Shown here one piece after another: positions 11,492 to 23,616 of a DNA stretch of 64,000 nucleotides. A program made the translations under genes and the position numbers. Source of the DNA: CBDCCT01 sp965214995 (lineage in GTDB: Bacteria > Deinococcota > Deinococci > Deinococcales > Trueperaceae); NCBI GenBank assembly GCA_965214995.1, contig CBDCCT010000002.1, positions 930,001 to 994,000 of the forward strand. The letters run 5' to 3'. The notes under the pieces were generated by a model, which was not told the DNA's origin, did not search any database, and was given only the letters and a program-made list of their open reading frames with translations. How positions within the stretch are numbered: position 1 is the first letter of the stretch; every line of letters starts with the position of its first letter.

Positions 11492-12133
11492 TTACTGTGC
11501 CCAATCCCACCCTTTTCTACTAATTTCAGCAAGAGCAGCTTCAAGATCTACCCTGCCATCATTCGTCCTCAGATCGAGAATGCCAGAGTGAAGTTCTTCG
11601 AATTGCTGCTGCGGTGGACCTCTTCTACTCCAACGGAAAAACTTTACTTTGGCTCCAATAGCAAGAGCAGCGTACAATCGTCTATCGGCAGCATCATCAG
11701 CACCAGTATCTATGCTCATACTGTCGCTTTCTGTTTTCTCCAGGCTATCGACAAGTGGCCCGTTGCTACTAGTACACTCTTGCCATTCGGTAGGACTATC
11801 ATTAGACAGGCTTTTGCACACAACCATAAGAATCGGCTTTACCACCAGTTGTTCGCTGGCGTTCTTTACGACTTGTTTCACGGTTTGTGTGATAGCGTCG
11901 GAGCTAGGATTAGCCCTTATGACTAACTTAAAAGACGGTGCTGTTGGAAACCATGAGGCAAGTATCGTCGTCCATAGAACCTTAACAGGCTCGTTGTCAG
12001 TACTGGAGTCTCGGTCGATATGTTTGAGTGATACTCTGAATGATAAATTATCTTTGTTGAATAACTGTCCGTCTGGCATAGCTTCTAACCAGTATAACGT
12101 GGCGGTACAGCTCGGGAAATCGAAATGCAGCAA
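11492..12133 (-). CDS. Uncharacterised single-exon protein, 213 aa
   Basis: An uninterrupted frame from ATG at 12133 to a stop at 11492. It has mixed amino-acid composition with a regular hydrophobic pattern and no signal peptide or membrane segment. The C-terminal half has an acidic linker (residues about 140-155) followed by a segment rich in Arg/Gln (FFRWSRRGPPQQQFEELHSG) and a final ...LAEISRKGWDWAQ. I do not recognise any domain. Composition is ordinary and the frame is long for this base content, so it is probably a real gene. It stands alone between intergenic stretches and may belong to the accessory set. Confidence 0.5.
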   Translation of the reverse strand: MLHFDFPSCTATLYWLEAMPDGQLFNKDNLSFRVSLKHIDRDSSTDNEPVKVLWTTILASWFPTAPSFKLVIRANPSSDAITQTVKQVVKNASEQLVVKPILMVVCKSLSNDSPTEWQECTSSNGPLVDSLEKTESDSMSIDTGADDAADRRLYAALAIGAKVKFFRWSRRGPPQQQFEELHSGILDLRTNDGRVDLEAALAEISRKGWDWAQ

Positions 12134-12602
12134 ATATGATGATTGCGAAAATAAGAGGGGGAAAGCACAGTGTCAGATGAGGAGTATGATATATGATCAA
12201 TCATCAAGTGCACTGTCAATATATTTTTACAATTATTATCTATAGGCTATCACTTCTTACTAAAAGTAATTACTTTTACTGTCTCTTTGGAATTATTATA
12301 TTATCGAATTGTTAAACTCTTATAAGCCAATTAAACGTCTAAGCCACCTATGTTAAGGGCAAATACTAAGCTATAATAAATATAGAAAGCGCTTAGTCTG
12401 CCTTCGCTGAACCTTGCAATCTAATATATAATTTATTTATCAAATACTTATCAAGCGATTACTCTTAAAATTATTTAGTAAAATCTTTTCATTTACTCAA
12501 TAATATATTTACTATTGATAATAGCTGCTACATCTTAAAATAGTATTACTCAGGGGATTTCGTGTGTAACCGAAGGTCTCGACAAAGGCTGATAAATATA
12601 AA
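12134..12602. other. AT-rich intergenic stretch, not RIP-type
   Basis: From about 12230 to 12560 the DNA is A+T-rich but retains CA and TG, so it is not a RIP block. No gene or repeat was recognised. Confidence 0.5.
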
Positions 12603-13007
12603 ATGCTTCCAGCAAACCCGATCACTCAAGGGAAGGTAGGCGGAAGCGCGGACAAAACCTCTGTGCAAGATGACTTCCCACATGAGCTCGGGGGTCTAAA
12701 GGTCATAAAGTGCTCATCAGGCCCATACAGCGCACATGACGCGATGACAGAGGACGGACAGAATTGGACAAAGAGTGGTGGAGGGCCGTGGACAAGGGTA
12801 GAAACAGCGGAGGAAGCAGAAAAGGCAAAGGCAACAGCAGCAAAGCATGCTGCATGGGTAAGGGCAATGGCAAGGGCAAGGGCAAGGGCAGCGGCGCATT
12901 CTTCAAGAGCAGGAGCAGTGGGGAAATCTTCACAGGCAAGAGTAGTGGCGCATTCTTCAAAGGCAGGAGCATTGGGGAAATCTTCACAGGCAATGGCACC
13001 AGGGTAA
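12603..13007 (+). CDS. Doubtful low-complexity Ala/Ser/Arg-rich frame, 134 aa
   Basis: The frame starts at ATG 12603. Residues 1-65 are of mixed composition (ELGGLKVIKCSSGPYSAHD). Residues 70-134 are a repeat-driven Ala/Arg/Ser/Lys tail. That tail comes from a short GGCAAG repeat followed by two copies of a roughly 54-bp unit. An overlapping plus-strand frame gives a Gly/Lys version of the same repeats (GKGKGKG, then GAFFKxRSxGEIFTG twice), so repeat DNA alone could keep several frames open. No family is recognised and expression is unknown. Confidence 0.25.
   Translation: MLPANPITQGKVGGSADKTSVQDDFPHELGGLKVIKCSSGPYSAHDAMTEDGQNWTKSGGGPWTRVETAEEAEKAKATAAKHAAWVRAMARARARAAAHSSRAGAVGKSSQARVVAHSSKAGALGKSSQAMAPG
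12897..13003 (+). repeat. Two tandem copies of a roughly 54-bp unit
   Basis: GCGCATTCTTCAAGAGCAGG at 12895 begins a unit that repeats about 54 bp later as GCGCATTCTTCAAAGGCAGG. Both run on through GGGGAAATCTTCACAGGCAA with a few substitutions. The period is a multiple of three, so both overlapping frames stay open. A (GGCAAG)n-like run precedes it at about 12866-12892. Confidence 0.8.
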
Positions 13008-13945
13008 TCTTTAAAGCAATAATTCGTTTAAGCTATACTAACAATTGAACCTACAGGGGACAACACAAACATGCGCTCTTTAGAGGGAAACAACTTTGAC
13101 ATATTAACCTCTACATCCTTCCGTAAGGCCCACATAGTCAAAGGTAACATTAACGAACGTGATAAGGCGAGAGCTGTTCAGGTAGCTGGGAGGAAGATTT
13201 CAGTATGTTTAGAATTTCGAGTACGCGATATAATTTATATACGTTGGTATGATTTAAAGTTGTCGATTGTCGTTCGTTTAAAGAAGTGTATATTAGTGTA
13301 TGTAGATGGAATAGATAGTGTAGGATATATATTGCGATCAAGCTAATCTAAAGATGCAATCATTCCTAATAGTAGTTATGTGCGATTGATCGCAATTCTA
13401 GATGCGTCTAATCGCAATCCAGTGTTAGAGATATTCCAAGCCAGATCGGGGTAGATCTCAGACTGTTTCACAATATTGAATTTATCATGTTTCGGACTGT
13501 TTCGTGATTAGACTTCTGATTAAGCCAGAAAATAAACATAAATATGCATCTCCATAACAAATGGGAAGTCTCCGTCTCGACGGGTTCTACGGAGAGCGGC
13601 CAAGACCTGCCCGATGTTCGGATCTGCGCTGGAGTGACAGTCTAGTTTTGGCTTGTGATCCTGAGGACTGAACGAAATATAGTAGAAAACAATGACAAGC
13701 CCATCATCGACCCCATCCAGAAACAGAAACTCTGATAGAGCAGCTCTAAGAGAGGATAGAAGAAAAGGTTTGATGATTGGAATAACTTATAGAATTGATA
13801 GCAGTAGTGCTAATAAGCAGCCAGTGCTCAGTCCACGACACAGCACAGTCGGCCCGCTGGATGTTGAGTGAGTACGGCGTTAAATACGTTAAATTCTTGT
13901 CAAGACTTAAACAGTTATTGACAGCATCAAATGGCTAATCTTTGA
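13008..13945. other. Intergenic, no gene supported
   Basis: A 91-codon plus-strand frame at 13071-13346 has no recognisable features and atypical composition, so I do not call it. There is nothing else beyond ordinary intergenic sequence. Confidence 0.45.
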
Positions 13946-14083
13946 CTTCCCATCCCGCCAAGTCCTCTCTTCACATCCCACTCCACCCCACCGCCACGTC
14001 CGCTCCGAAGCAACGACACCTCCCCTTCCAGCCGCTTATCCTCTCCCTCCAGTATCACATCAACAACGCATCAACCAGCGTCA

Positions 14084-15416
14084 TTGGCAGCCTTAACCGC
14101 AAAGACTCCCTTTAGCCTACCGAGCATCGACCTAAGCCCGCTGCTCAATCCGTCCAACTACCATCGACTTCCTCCGTCCGGACTACCTTACCCACCAAAA
14201 GGATTCTCTTCTCACAGTACACCAATCACAACTCTACTCAAGAATGGCCATTACCGAGAGGCCTGCGTTGCTGCAGCAGACAAACTCACCGCGAACAGCG
14301 CACTGTCACCATCGGACCATGAGACAATCTTCTCACTCGTGTACGTCCGTCTGGCCACCTTGATGCTCCTTAACCTCACAGTCCTTGCGGTCGCCGAGTC
14401 TGCACCCTTACTATCTCTACTCTTCGACTCACCCTCCATCCAACTCTTATCACCGCCAATCCCATCACAGCAGCACTATCAAAATCGACGGCGGAGCTCG
14501 CACGTCGCAGCTACATACGTTCCGTGGGAACTACGTGTTCTCGCCATCAGGCTACAAGCTTTGAGCTGTGATGACTGGCGCCGTGCGTTGATGGGCTACT
14601 ACGAACTCGCCCGCGAAGCACGCTCCAACATCGCGGCCTGCGCATCTGCCACGAGAGAGAAAGGCGAAGACATTACTTTACTATGGAGGGGAAGACTGTA
14701 CGATCTAGGTGTACGTGTAGCCAATGCGCTTGTGGAGATGGGCGACTTGAAGGCTGCAGCTATGCATCTTGCGTCGCTGAAGAGCGCGTCGGGTAACGCA
14801 GCGACATCGGGTGAGTATTTAGCGGCGATAATGAAAGAGGCTCTGGTGTGGCTTAGTCTGGGCGATGTCGCCAGCGTGCGTGGCATTTTGGAGAGACTGT
14901 CCCATGGCGATCCGCATTCGGATGAGAGTTTACTTCAGAGGAAGATACTGGCAGCTTTGCTTCAGATTGCGGACGGAGACTATGATGGCGCCATCGCGGG
15001 ATGGAAGGCGCTGAACGAAACAGATCTGAGTAGCGATGGGAGTTTGATAGGGGTTTTGGCAGAGCACAATGAAGCCGTGTGTCATCTCTATGCTGATCGT
15101 ATGGATGAGGTAAGTTCGATCCGTCAACGTAGTATTTCCCACTAAATACAGAGCTTTATTGTATCACGGTCGTTGAATCAATTGTTCGCGAGTATCTTCA
15201 GTTACTATTTGCTGATGGGCTGGTCTACAGGCAATGGAAATTCTTGAATCGGTCGTCAAGAAGAGCCCGGCATTTCACACGCTTACATTCAATCTTGCAA
15301 CCGTCTACGAGCTATGCGGTGACCGCGCTCCGGAGATGAAGAAGTCTTTGATACATCACGTCCTGCACTCGGATCAGAGTAGTGGCGAAATGATTCCTGC
15401 TGATTTCAAGCTTTGA
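14084..15416 (+). CDS. TRAPPC12-like tetratricopeptide protein
   Basis: This is a probable homologue of TRAPPC12, a TPR subunit of the metazoan/filamentous-fungal TRAPP tethering complex acting in ER-Golgi and autophagy traffic. Exon 1 ends at 15109 with a GTAAGT intron (15110-15230, ending CTACAG). Exon 2 (15231-15416) completes the C-terminus EILESVVKKSPAFHTLTFNL. Helical pairs typical of TPRs run from about residue 70 to the end, preceded by a Pro/Ser-rich region with SLPSIDLSPLL. The start is uncertain. The frame is open back to 13946 (Ser/Thr/Pro-rich, protein-like) but contains no ATG, only ATG GCT AAT CTT TGA at 13931. The given start is therefore a placeholder (TTG), and an upstream exon supplying the ATG is likely. 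Family assignment is from memory of conserved pattern, not alignment. Confidence 0.75.
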
Positions 15417-15754
15417 TGGTCTCGTCACTTGATCTAAAATTGTATAATGTAAAAGTCTTGAGTATTTCACTTTAAAGTCTTATTTGAGAATTACGCACAT
15501 GAGAACAAACTCAATATTTACCTTCATGTACAGTCAAGTAAAATTAATCGAAAGCGCAACAATTCTACTGTTATACTGCGTATTCAGTCAAATCTTCTTT
15601 TGTATTGTAGTAAAACAATGTCTCTTTGTCATCACTCGCAAACTTTCAAGCAACGCAATGTAAAGCAGAGTAAAGCAAAGCCTTCTGCACAAATCGTCAC
15701 CGATGATTAATAGGAGCTCATCTTCCTCACGTGCAATGCAGTATTTAAAGGCGT

Positions 15755-15778
15755 CACACACACACACACACACACACA
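15755..15778. repeat. (CA)12 microsatellite
   Basis: Uninterrupted CA dinucleotide run. Confidence 0.95.
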
Positions 15779-17440
15779 AGATCTAATTTTCCACTATTTG
15801 TAATTTTCAAATTCTCGTAACCTCTATAATTTCAGTTCCTTTTCGTCCATTTTCTTCTTTTAGACGTGTTATTATGTTACAGATACATAACATGGATATC
15901 AACAGAACAGGAACAATACCCTACCTCAGATGGAAATCAATGAAGATCTGAAAGAAAGAAGAGATTGATCATCCACCGAGCACCGGCAAAAGTTGGAAGG
16001 AAGCATTGGGAAGTCGTATTCCAACGACTTCTAACGACAGGTAGTTGCAACGGATTAGACAAGTTGTTGCGACGACGTAAATGACGTTCATTAACCTTAC
16101 ATTCATATATATATAGTTAGACGAATCCCCCAAGCTGGATTTGTTAATTCAATTCGATTCAATTCTCTTATATTGCAATAATCTACATACGCATATTCAA
16201 TACAAAGGAGGACCCTTTATGCCTTTGCGGTTTCATGCAGCGGCTACAAATGTCGTTGGCATATATAGGATCGGAACCACTCACGGACGCGGCATAGAGG
16301 ACAACGAAAGATAAAGTATGGATGCTGCAGATGAATTTTCATGGAACTGGATATTTTTGGTAAGTTGTATAGGCCTCTGGGGTTTTTTTTTAATTTCGGT
16401 ACAGTGTCTATCCGGCCAAGACGCAACATGTTTGAACAAGAGCATAAATGTTCTTGGATGGGCATCAAGATTGTTACGGCTGGTGTCAGAGAGTGCGGTC
16501 TAGAAACGTGCTGTCAGGGAACAGTCAAGAGGGCACGATACCTGCGGATCAGTTTAGAACACTAAAGCAATCAGCTCCCAATTATTCTGCTTGTTGGTGT
16601 GTTCACAGCGTAGCAAATGGTAGCTGGCCTATCAACAAGCAAATTATTACATGTCTGTCTCCATGCAATGATAACCAGCGAGGGCGAGATTGCATTGATT
16701 GATGACAACGTCTTCGTTGGTGGTTTAGCCTTGTTCTCTTTTGAAGCAAACGTCCACCTTTCATCATCCACTATACAAGTGCAGCTCTTGGGTTATCAAT
16801 CACGAAAGCAGAAAGGAAGACCTCGTTAGATTTGAAGTGAGCAAGTCAAGTCACCATATGATGTACATTCTGCTATGAGGATCTAAGGAGCGGAAACCCC
16901 AGATTGGCAGAAATGAGTTGCAAAGTGGTGAATTGAGGATGCATGTTACTTGTTCATTCGATGGTTATGAGGCCGGATAGCAATTATAGGATAGTTTTGT
17001 TGAACGTAGTGAAGGTTGATTGATTAATTTTATCTACAAGCGAGAAATCTAATCTAATGAGAGTCACTTGTAAGATATACTTACTGTATATATATATATA
17101 TCACAAGTAGTGACGACTTTACCATGACAAGTTTCATCAAATAAATTTGTATACGACGGAATAAATCTGTAGCAACCTGCGGAGTTATAAGGTTGTTTTG
17201 AACACCTCGAAAATTCACCTTTTTAAATATTTGTTTCAACTCTATTGAATACGGATTAAAGCGTATCTTAATCCTCAACGACAATTTATGTCCTTACATG
17301 ACGACCCATTCGGGAAATGCGCATCAAAAGCATTTTCGATGTAGATTGCACATCAAGGGAAGAGGATTCAAAAAGTGAAACTCTTGCGTACGAATACAGC
17401 CGTTTGAAAAAGATGTCTGGTTACGATCAGCGGCGACAAA

Positions 17441-17466
17441 TCTTTCTTTCTTTCTTTCTTTCTTTC
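17441..17466. repeat. (TTTC)n microsatellite
   Basis: About six tandem TCTT/TTTC units. Confidence 0.95.
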
Positions 17467-18956
17467 AAGAACCATTTTCGTTTCAAAGGCGTGGAGCTGG
17501 ACGATCTGAGAGTCATGTTTGATGTCCGTGTAGTAGGTTCTCATTGGTTTCGAGATTTATCGGTTGATGTAGTCGTCAAGCTCTACTTTATATATATAAA
17601 TATATACAATTCACTGCAAGTGCAGCTCTGCACTCTACACAATATTTCCTGCAGTTTTGTACTTTTGTGAAGATGGCAAAGACAGGTTTAAAAGGACGAG
17701 AGGAGAAGCAGGTGTTCTCCACTTACTGTTCCCTGCAAACTTTCCCGCTACGATAATCGATAATTTATACCCACTTCCTCGGGATAGCAAGAGATACGAT
17801 AAGTCAAGTCACAAGTCGTCAACACCCGATAAAGCAGATTGCAAAGACGGCAGGCTCTTGAGAAGCAAGTATAGCAGTGTGAGAAAAGTAAACCTTTTTT
17901 TTGTTTTCTTTAAAAGAGTTGCAGTATCTCATCTCCATACACATGTAGCAAAGTCGCCATCGTCACCGGTCAATGTCGACGATAGCAACGAGCATCCATG
18001 TTTACCGTCGGATTGTTCCATATCTACGGCTATGCCTAAGTTGACTTTGCCATCGCCATCGCCATCACCATCACCATCCCCACCACTCTACCCATATACC
18101 CTATATTCCCTCTTACAGCTTCCCACGCTCATCTGTCCCCATCCATTCCCACAATCCAGTGTTTTTTTTACATGAGAGGAAAAGAAGGAAAAAAGATACA
18201 GATTATTGAGAGGAGAATGTGAAACAGAGAGACTGGGACAGCAGCTTTGACTTGTGAGAAAAGTAAAAGTGAGTGTGAAAGGAAATGAAAACGAAAAGTA
18301 AAAGAAGAAGGAGAGGAGAAGATGAAGGAAAGGAAGGAAAAGAATGAAGGAAATGGGATAAGAAAAGGAAAAGGAAAAAGGAGAAGGAAGAGGAAAGAAA
18401 AGATAAAAGGAGATGTATCGTGTGCTCCATGGTGTATATATGCCGTGAATGATGTTTGATATAGATCACTGCAAACGCATGTAATACAGATAGAGAGACA
18501 GATATAGATGTAGACGGACACGCGCGCGAGCACACGACTGCGAGTGTACGTACGCAGGTGCGCAGGCATAGACTGAGGATACAACACGGCCAGTCTGTTC
18601 TGCTTCATGTAGATTTGTTTTCGCAACGTTGCTCTCAGAACTACCATTAAGCTCTCAGAACTAACTTTGCATGTCCCCCACCAGAGAAGCATCTCGCCTC
18701 GCCACACTCCATCACTCTTGCCATCACTTCAGATATCCAGACACTCAGATACCCAGACACTCAGATATATCTTTCCATGCAGTGTAGATCACGCCTGTTC
18801 ATCTATATCACAATTACTCCTGGAAAGATCAATCACTTTCACCTTCTTCCATCTTCCGTCTTCCTCCTCCTCGGCCCTTCTTTTCATTTAACCCTCCATT
18901 CTTTCCGCTAACTGTCATACCATATTTAGACGCCTTCAGCAGCCGACTGACCAAGT

Positions 18957-21623
18957 CTACAATTCCTCGTCGTCATCCTGCTTCATGCCCGCACCCGTAC
19001 GCGCAGCATTTCCACTCCCACTCCCACTCCCACCCCCAGCAGTGCCATCAATACCCAGTCCCGCTCCCATCTTCTCTTCTCCTCCCATTCCCATATTCGT
19101 AGATGCTCTCATTCCATCAACTTGGCCGTGGACCTTACCCTGGCCCTGGGCATCTGCAGGCGGCGCAGCAGATGGTGCTGCCGCAGGCTTCATCGGTGTC
19201 GAGCTTGGCGTTGCTGGGACACCCGGTGCAAATGCCGCGCCGAGACTGCCGATACCCGTCCCGTCACCACCCGCACCGGCAGATCCAGCACCGATCCCGG
19301 CAGATCCACTTGCATTTCCCCCTCCAGAGCCAGACGCGGCAGAACCGAGACCAAACATTACGGCTCCGCTACCACTATCGCTGTTACCACCACCGCGCAG
19401 ACTCTCTTCAAACCCGGGTAAACTCGCACGTTGCTTCTTGTACGGACTGCCAATAATGCCCGAGTCCGCGCCTGTACCTGCACTTGCGCCGGTGCCTGCA
19501 CCTCCAGCCATGCCGGGACTGTCCATGCCCATGCTCATGCCCTTTCCTTCGGGTGTGAATTGTGGGTTTGACGTTGGGCCTGCTGTTGCACTGGTTCTTC
19601 CAGGAGTGGCGGCGGTGCTGGGGTTTGAGGTTACGTTGTTGCTGTTGCTGCCGATTTTGGAGTTGCCGGCAGAGTACATGTCGTTGCTGCTGGCGGCATT
19701 GCCGTTGCCAGATGAAAGTGAGGAAGCATTTTTGCTGGCAGGTGCATCTGTTGTGGACGCTTTGCGGGCGGTGGCGGCGGCACGAGGGGATGCCGGAAGG
19801 GGTTCGGCGGAGTGTTGGCGTTTGAGCTGTAATTGCATCGTTAGCATATCCTTGATAAGGAGTAATGGTATAGTGATAGGAGAGTTTCATGTTAGGGTAT
19901 AAGTGGTATTGCAGTCGAAGGGTTCGTGTTGATATATGAAGAAGCAACATCACCCACCTTAATCTTCCGCACCCCCTCCGCCAGCTCTCCCTGTCGCGCC
20001 GCATCCTCCGGCGAAAGCATGCTACTAGGTCCGTCCTTCATATCCGCCTCATCATCCATTTCATCTCTCCCATCTCTTCCTCTTCCACTCCCTTCATCAT
20101 CATCGTCGTCGTCGTCATCCCCGTCGCTGTCCATCGCGTCCAGGTTTCTACCCTTTGTCGTACCACCACTCCCTCCCTCCATCTTTTTATTTTTCCCATC
20201 CTTCTTCGCACGCGGGTAACTTGACGCTTCCCTATACCCTGAAAAGTTTTTCGTCCCGACGGCGGAGTTTAGAGGAGCTAGATTTGAAAAGTCAATCTGC
20301 GCGCCAGCAGGTTTCCGTTTCGCAGGCGTGGGTTTCTGGGATGATGGGAGTGGAGGGAGTATTCCCATTTTTCGGAGTTGTCCTGGTCATGCCATTTAGT
20401 AATCCTTCAAGAAGCGTAAAATAAAATTTGGTACTGAAAAAGTAATCATAATGAAATGCACATCAAATTAACTCACTTTCTCCTCTGTACAAGAACGTAA
20501 ATACCGCATACGGCTTATCCGGCAAGTCAATCGTTGTGACCGTCTGCGTGCTAATCTTCTTCGGATCCAGTGTCTTTGGCTTCGCAAAGCTCGTCGTATG
20601 ATCCACATCAGCATCACCTCCGCCTCCACCACCACCGGCACCGGCTCCATCGCCAAGCCCATCTGCAGCTCCCTCCTGTTCGGTCGCATCATCATCATCG
20701 TGCGCATCAAACTGAGGCGAGTATTCTCCGCGTCGAACCTCACCCGACGCCAGCACGCGAAAGAGAGCGATTCTAATCTGACCCGCTGCTTCCGGTTCAG
20801 GCGGTTCGTCGTCAGAGTCCGAATTTGAGGTAAACAAACTCTCATCCCCGGAGAGGCTCTCCACCGGTGCAGACTCATTTTCACCGTATCGGAGAACACT
20901 GTGCTGGTCAGGGGCAGGTTTTCGTAGCCTGTCTAGCAGCTCGCCAAAGCTAGTCCCATTGACAGCTGTACCGTCGTCATCATCGTCATCACTATTCTTC
21001 GCCTCCAACCTCTTCCGTCTCTTGCGTTCGAGCCGTTTCTTTCTCCGCTCGATTCTCGCCTGGACGTCTTTCCCCTCCAGATCTAGACCGTTGAGCCAGC
21101 GTTCGAGGCCGACCTCTCTGAACAGAAATTCTCGTTCGGCCAAACCACCGCCCTCGGAATCTGGCACACTCACCCACCTTGAGTTGACCCATGTCTCTTC
21201 ACCTCTCCGCAGCAACGTTGCTACCTCCTCTTTAGCTCTACCGTCAAAGTATATGTATGCCGCAACAGTCTCAATGGGCGAAGAAGTCAGCGGAATATAC
21301 GGTCCGATGACACCGCTGTTCTTGCCCCTGTTTGCGCTCAGTCCAGGCAACGAGCCGACAATCTTCGGGCTCGGGTATGGATCTTCGGGTGTTGGTCTGG
21401 GAGTGGAGTAGGGTACACTCCGACCTGGCGTGAGAAGGGTAATGGAGATTGCAAAGGTCGACTGTCGTGGTTTGCCGGAGAGGGAATCCTCAGGCACTTT
21501 CGGAGGTGGAACAGGGATGTATGATGTAATGCGGTGGTACCGCGATTGCTTCTGTATCGAGTATTCGGGAAGAGGGCCATCTGGCGTATGAATGCTGACC
21601 GCTAGTCCGTGAAAACAAGGCAT
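18957..21623 (-). CDS. DUF7918-like protein with long disordered C-terminus
   Basis: Three exons join in phase: 21623-20477, 20382-19958 and 19826-18957, with GTGAGT/CAG and GTGGGT/ACAG introns, giving 813 aa. The N-terminal ~380 residues are structured. They open with MPCFHGLAVSIHTPDGPLPE and end in a β-rich stretch KPYAVFTFLYRGERQLRKMG, the pattern I associate with the fungal DUF7918 family (function unknown). The middle is Asp/Glu/Lys-rich with a basic RKKRLERKRRKRL segment that may be a nuclear signal. Exons 2-3 encode acidic runs (eight consecutive Asp) and a Gly/Ser/Ala-rich low-complexity tail of about 270 residues with several Met-Gly repeats, ending KQDDDEEL. The GC-rich tail produces a 305-codon antisense frame that is an artefact. 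Confidence 0.8.
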
Positions 21624-22361
21624 ACTGAACAGTCGACTGTCTCGAGAGACTCGGTGATATTATAAACTGAAAATATGCATTCGTAGCAGAGATCGGTGGT
21701 GGGATGATATAGGTTCTCCTAGTCCATTTCTTCTGGCATGTTCGTGTCCAAAATAACTACTGGCAATGCGGAAAGAGATAGAGATTATTGGACCAAAAGA
21801 CTAGAATAATCTACACGAGACAATAAATGCTACCGTCCTCTTCACGTCAGCTATCGTTAAGGTTCAAGTCTGCGTCGTGACAGTAGAAGTCCAAGATTGT
21901 GCACAACCTTCTAACGGCTCGTGCCAGCAAAGTAAATAAAGCAACGATTACCTCGAAGACAGCATTAAAGCGAGACTTTATAGCAGGCGCTGTTCTCCGT
22001 TGCAGACTTGTTAGAGAGGAAGAGAAGCTCTAGGGAAAGAAAGGGCTTTTGCAAAGTGGATTTTTATAGAGGAAATCGATAATTGAAACATCTCTCCAAC
22101 GTTGAGAGGCTGGAGTGATGCGTTCCCGATTGGGTTTAGTGCCATCTTTACCGTAGATCCTAAAGGAATCGGTCCAACAATGAGGCCTCACCAACATCTC
22201 TATCAGATCGTAAATATTCAAGTATGGTGATAGTTGTCCTTGATGAAATTTACACAGTATATAAAGTCATGAAAAGTTAGTATTCTGTATATTCTTGAAG
22301 TTGTAGAAGCAAGGCTACGATATATACTTGTACTACGACTATACCTTTCATCTCACCCACA
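21624..22361. other. Divergent promoter region
   Basis: Sits between two divergently transcribed genes (minus-strand start at 21623, plus-strand start at 22362). No gene was seen; presumably it holds both promoters. Confidence 0.5.
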
Positions 22362-23556
22362 ATGTCCGATTCCGCCGGTCAGCTACAATCACTTTTACGC
22401 TTCCTTTCGCAAGACGCAAAGGTACCTCTAGCATTAGCATTACGGAAAGCCAAAGAACTGCAAACAGCAGACCTATCCAGGTAAAATATTTCCAGAGAAC
22501 ATCTTCTCGAATCAGACTCCGAGCATTTCCCTAACCGAATAAAGCTCGGAAGCAATCGCAAAGGCCAAAGTAGACGCTGTAAATGGCGTCTTCGCGGATG
22601 AAAAGCTCTCCAAGCAAATCATCAACACAGCCAAGAGGTTACAGAAGAAACGCGCAATACCATCTTCAAATATAGCCCCCGCATGTCCGGTGAAAAAGCG
22701 CAAAACAACTGGCGATGCACCTGATCCAAATTCTCCGGCAGCATTTGAGCAATCTCTAGCACTACCCGTCGTGGATGTAGACGAAAAGATACTCGCAGAG
22801 ACGGTCCTATATACTAATAGAGCCCCGCTAGTACTTGCTTTTGCAGTCACCCATCTCAAATATACCATGCCCCATCAGCCATTATCAAGTAGGCTAAGTC
22901 TTGCTCAGGCATACGTTAGCACCAACTCTAGAAAGAAAGCTGTCAGCATAGGCCTGGAGAGTGGCAAGAGCGCGGAAGAAGAAGGGTGGGGTCAGGGGAA
23001 TCCTGTAGTAAAGGTAATGGGGAAAGACATACGGGTAATGAAGAGATGGGGATATGACTGGAAGGAGATGGAGGAGAAGGCGACAAACGGAAGTAATGAG
23101 AACGATGAAAGTGACGAATTAAATGCGGATGACGCATCTGAAGAGCCAGCGCTCTGGGGTCTTGACACTGAAGCACTGAAAAAGTCACAAAAGACAAGCG
23201 TGACTTCGTCGGAACCAGGAGCCAACATGCCAATTTACGTACCTCAGTCAGCACGCGCATACATTCTCAAGTCGTTTGATACACCCGGTAACTCCAACGC
23301 TAGCGCATCTTCCAAAAGCACTGTCGCGCCATCTGAAAAGGCTGCTGAGAAAGAGCGGAATCTAGGCTTGCTCTTGGCCGCTCTGGATCTGCTCTACCAA
23401 TCTTGGGCGTCTTTCCTGAGCACCGACGAACTCGATCGGAGGAGCTGGAGCTGGTACATCAAGGTCCGTCCAGAAGTAGCTGACGGCGTTGCAGGATGGA
23501 GTGGAAAGGGCGAGGTCAAGCTTTCTTCAATTCTGGATCTGAGAAGGTCGACGTAA
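22362..23556 (+). CDS. Conserved fungal protein of unknown function, 376 aa
   Basis: Exon 1 (22362-22480) begins MSDSAGQLQSLLRFLSQDAK. A 64-nt GTAAAA...AAAG intron leads in phase to exon 2 (22545-23556). A basic segment (about residues 80-110, KRLQKKRA and PVKKRKTTGD) suggests nuclear location. The centre has a well-formed block (YTNRAPLVLAFAVTHLKYTM, then QPLSSRLSLAQAYVS) and a GWGQGNPVVKVMGKDIRVMK motif that I recognise as recurring in fungal hypothetical proteins without a named function. Then come an acidic linker and a C-terminal helical part with WASFLSTDELDRRSWSWY. The ATG is chosen because the leading residues fit a continuous helix and the intron is in phase. Function not assigned. 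Confidence 0.75.
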
Positions 23557-23616
23557 AACGAGTAGATCAAGTCTCATGATAGCTGACAAGTTCATGGCCT
23601 AACCATTTCTACTTGT

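Larger units (their letters stand above)
15417..18956. other. 3.5-kb intergenic region with simple repeats
   Basis: This lies between two genes converging from either side (plus-strand TPR gene, minus-strand DUF7918 gene). It carries (CA)12 at 15755-15778, (TTTC)n at 17441-17466, a CATCGC/CATCAC triplet-like run near 18050-18080 and a long purine tract (18175-18400) that keeps minus-strand frames of Phe/Ser/Leu open artificially. About 90 nt at 16108-16203 resemble 6780-6875, so a dispersed repeat is present. No coding region is supported. Confidence 0.55.

Noticed and set aside
12230..12560. AT-rich stretch as a third RIP block
   Set aside because: CA and TG dinucleotides are present at ordinary levels, so it is plain AT-rich intergenic DNA.
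15755..15778. CRISPR-like or telomere-like array
   Set aside because: Simple CA dinucleotide microsatellite; no spacer structure.
18168..18707. 179-codon minus-strand frame rich in Phe/Ser/Leu with membrane-like runs
   Set aside because: Produced by a long purine tract; composition is that of simple repeat DNA and there is no domain.
18985..19902. 305-codon plus-strand frame rich in Pro/Ala
   Set aside because: Antisense mirror of the GC-rich Gly/Ser/Ala tail of the DUF7918-like gene, whose own exons splice in phase.
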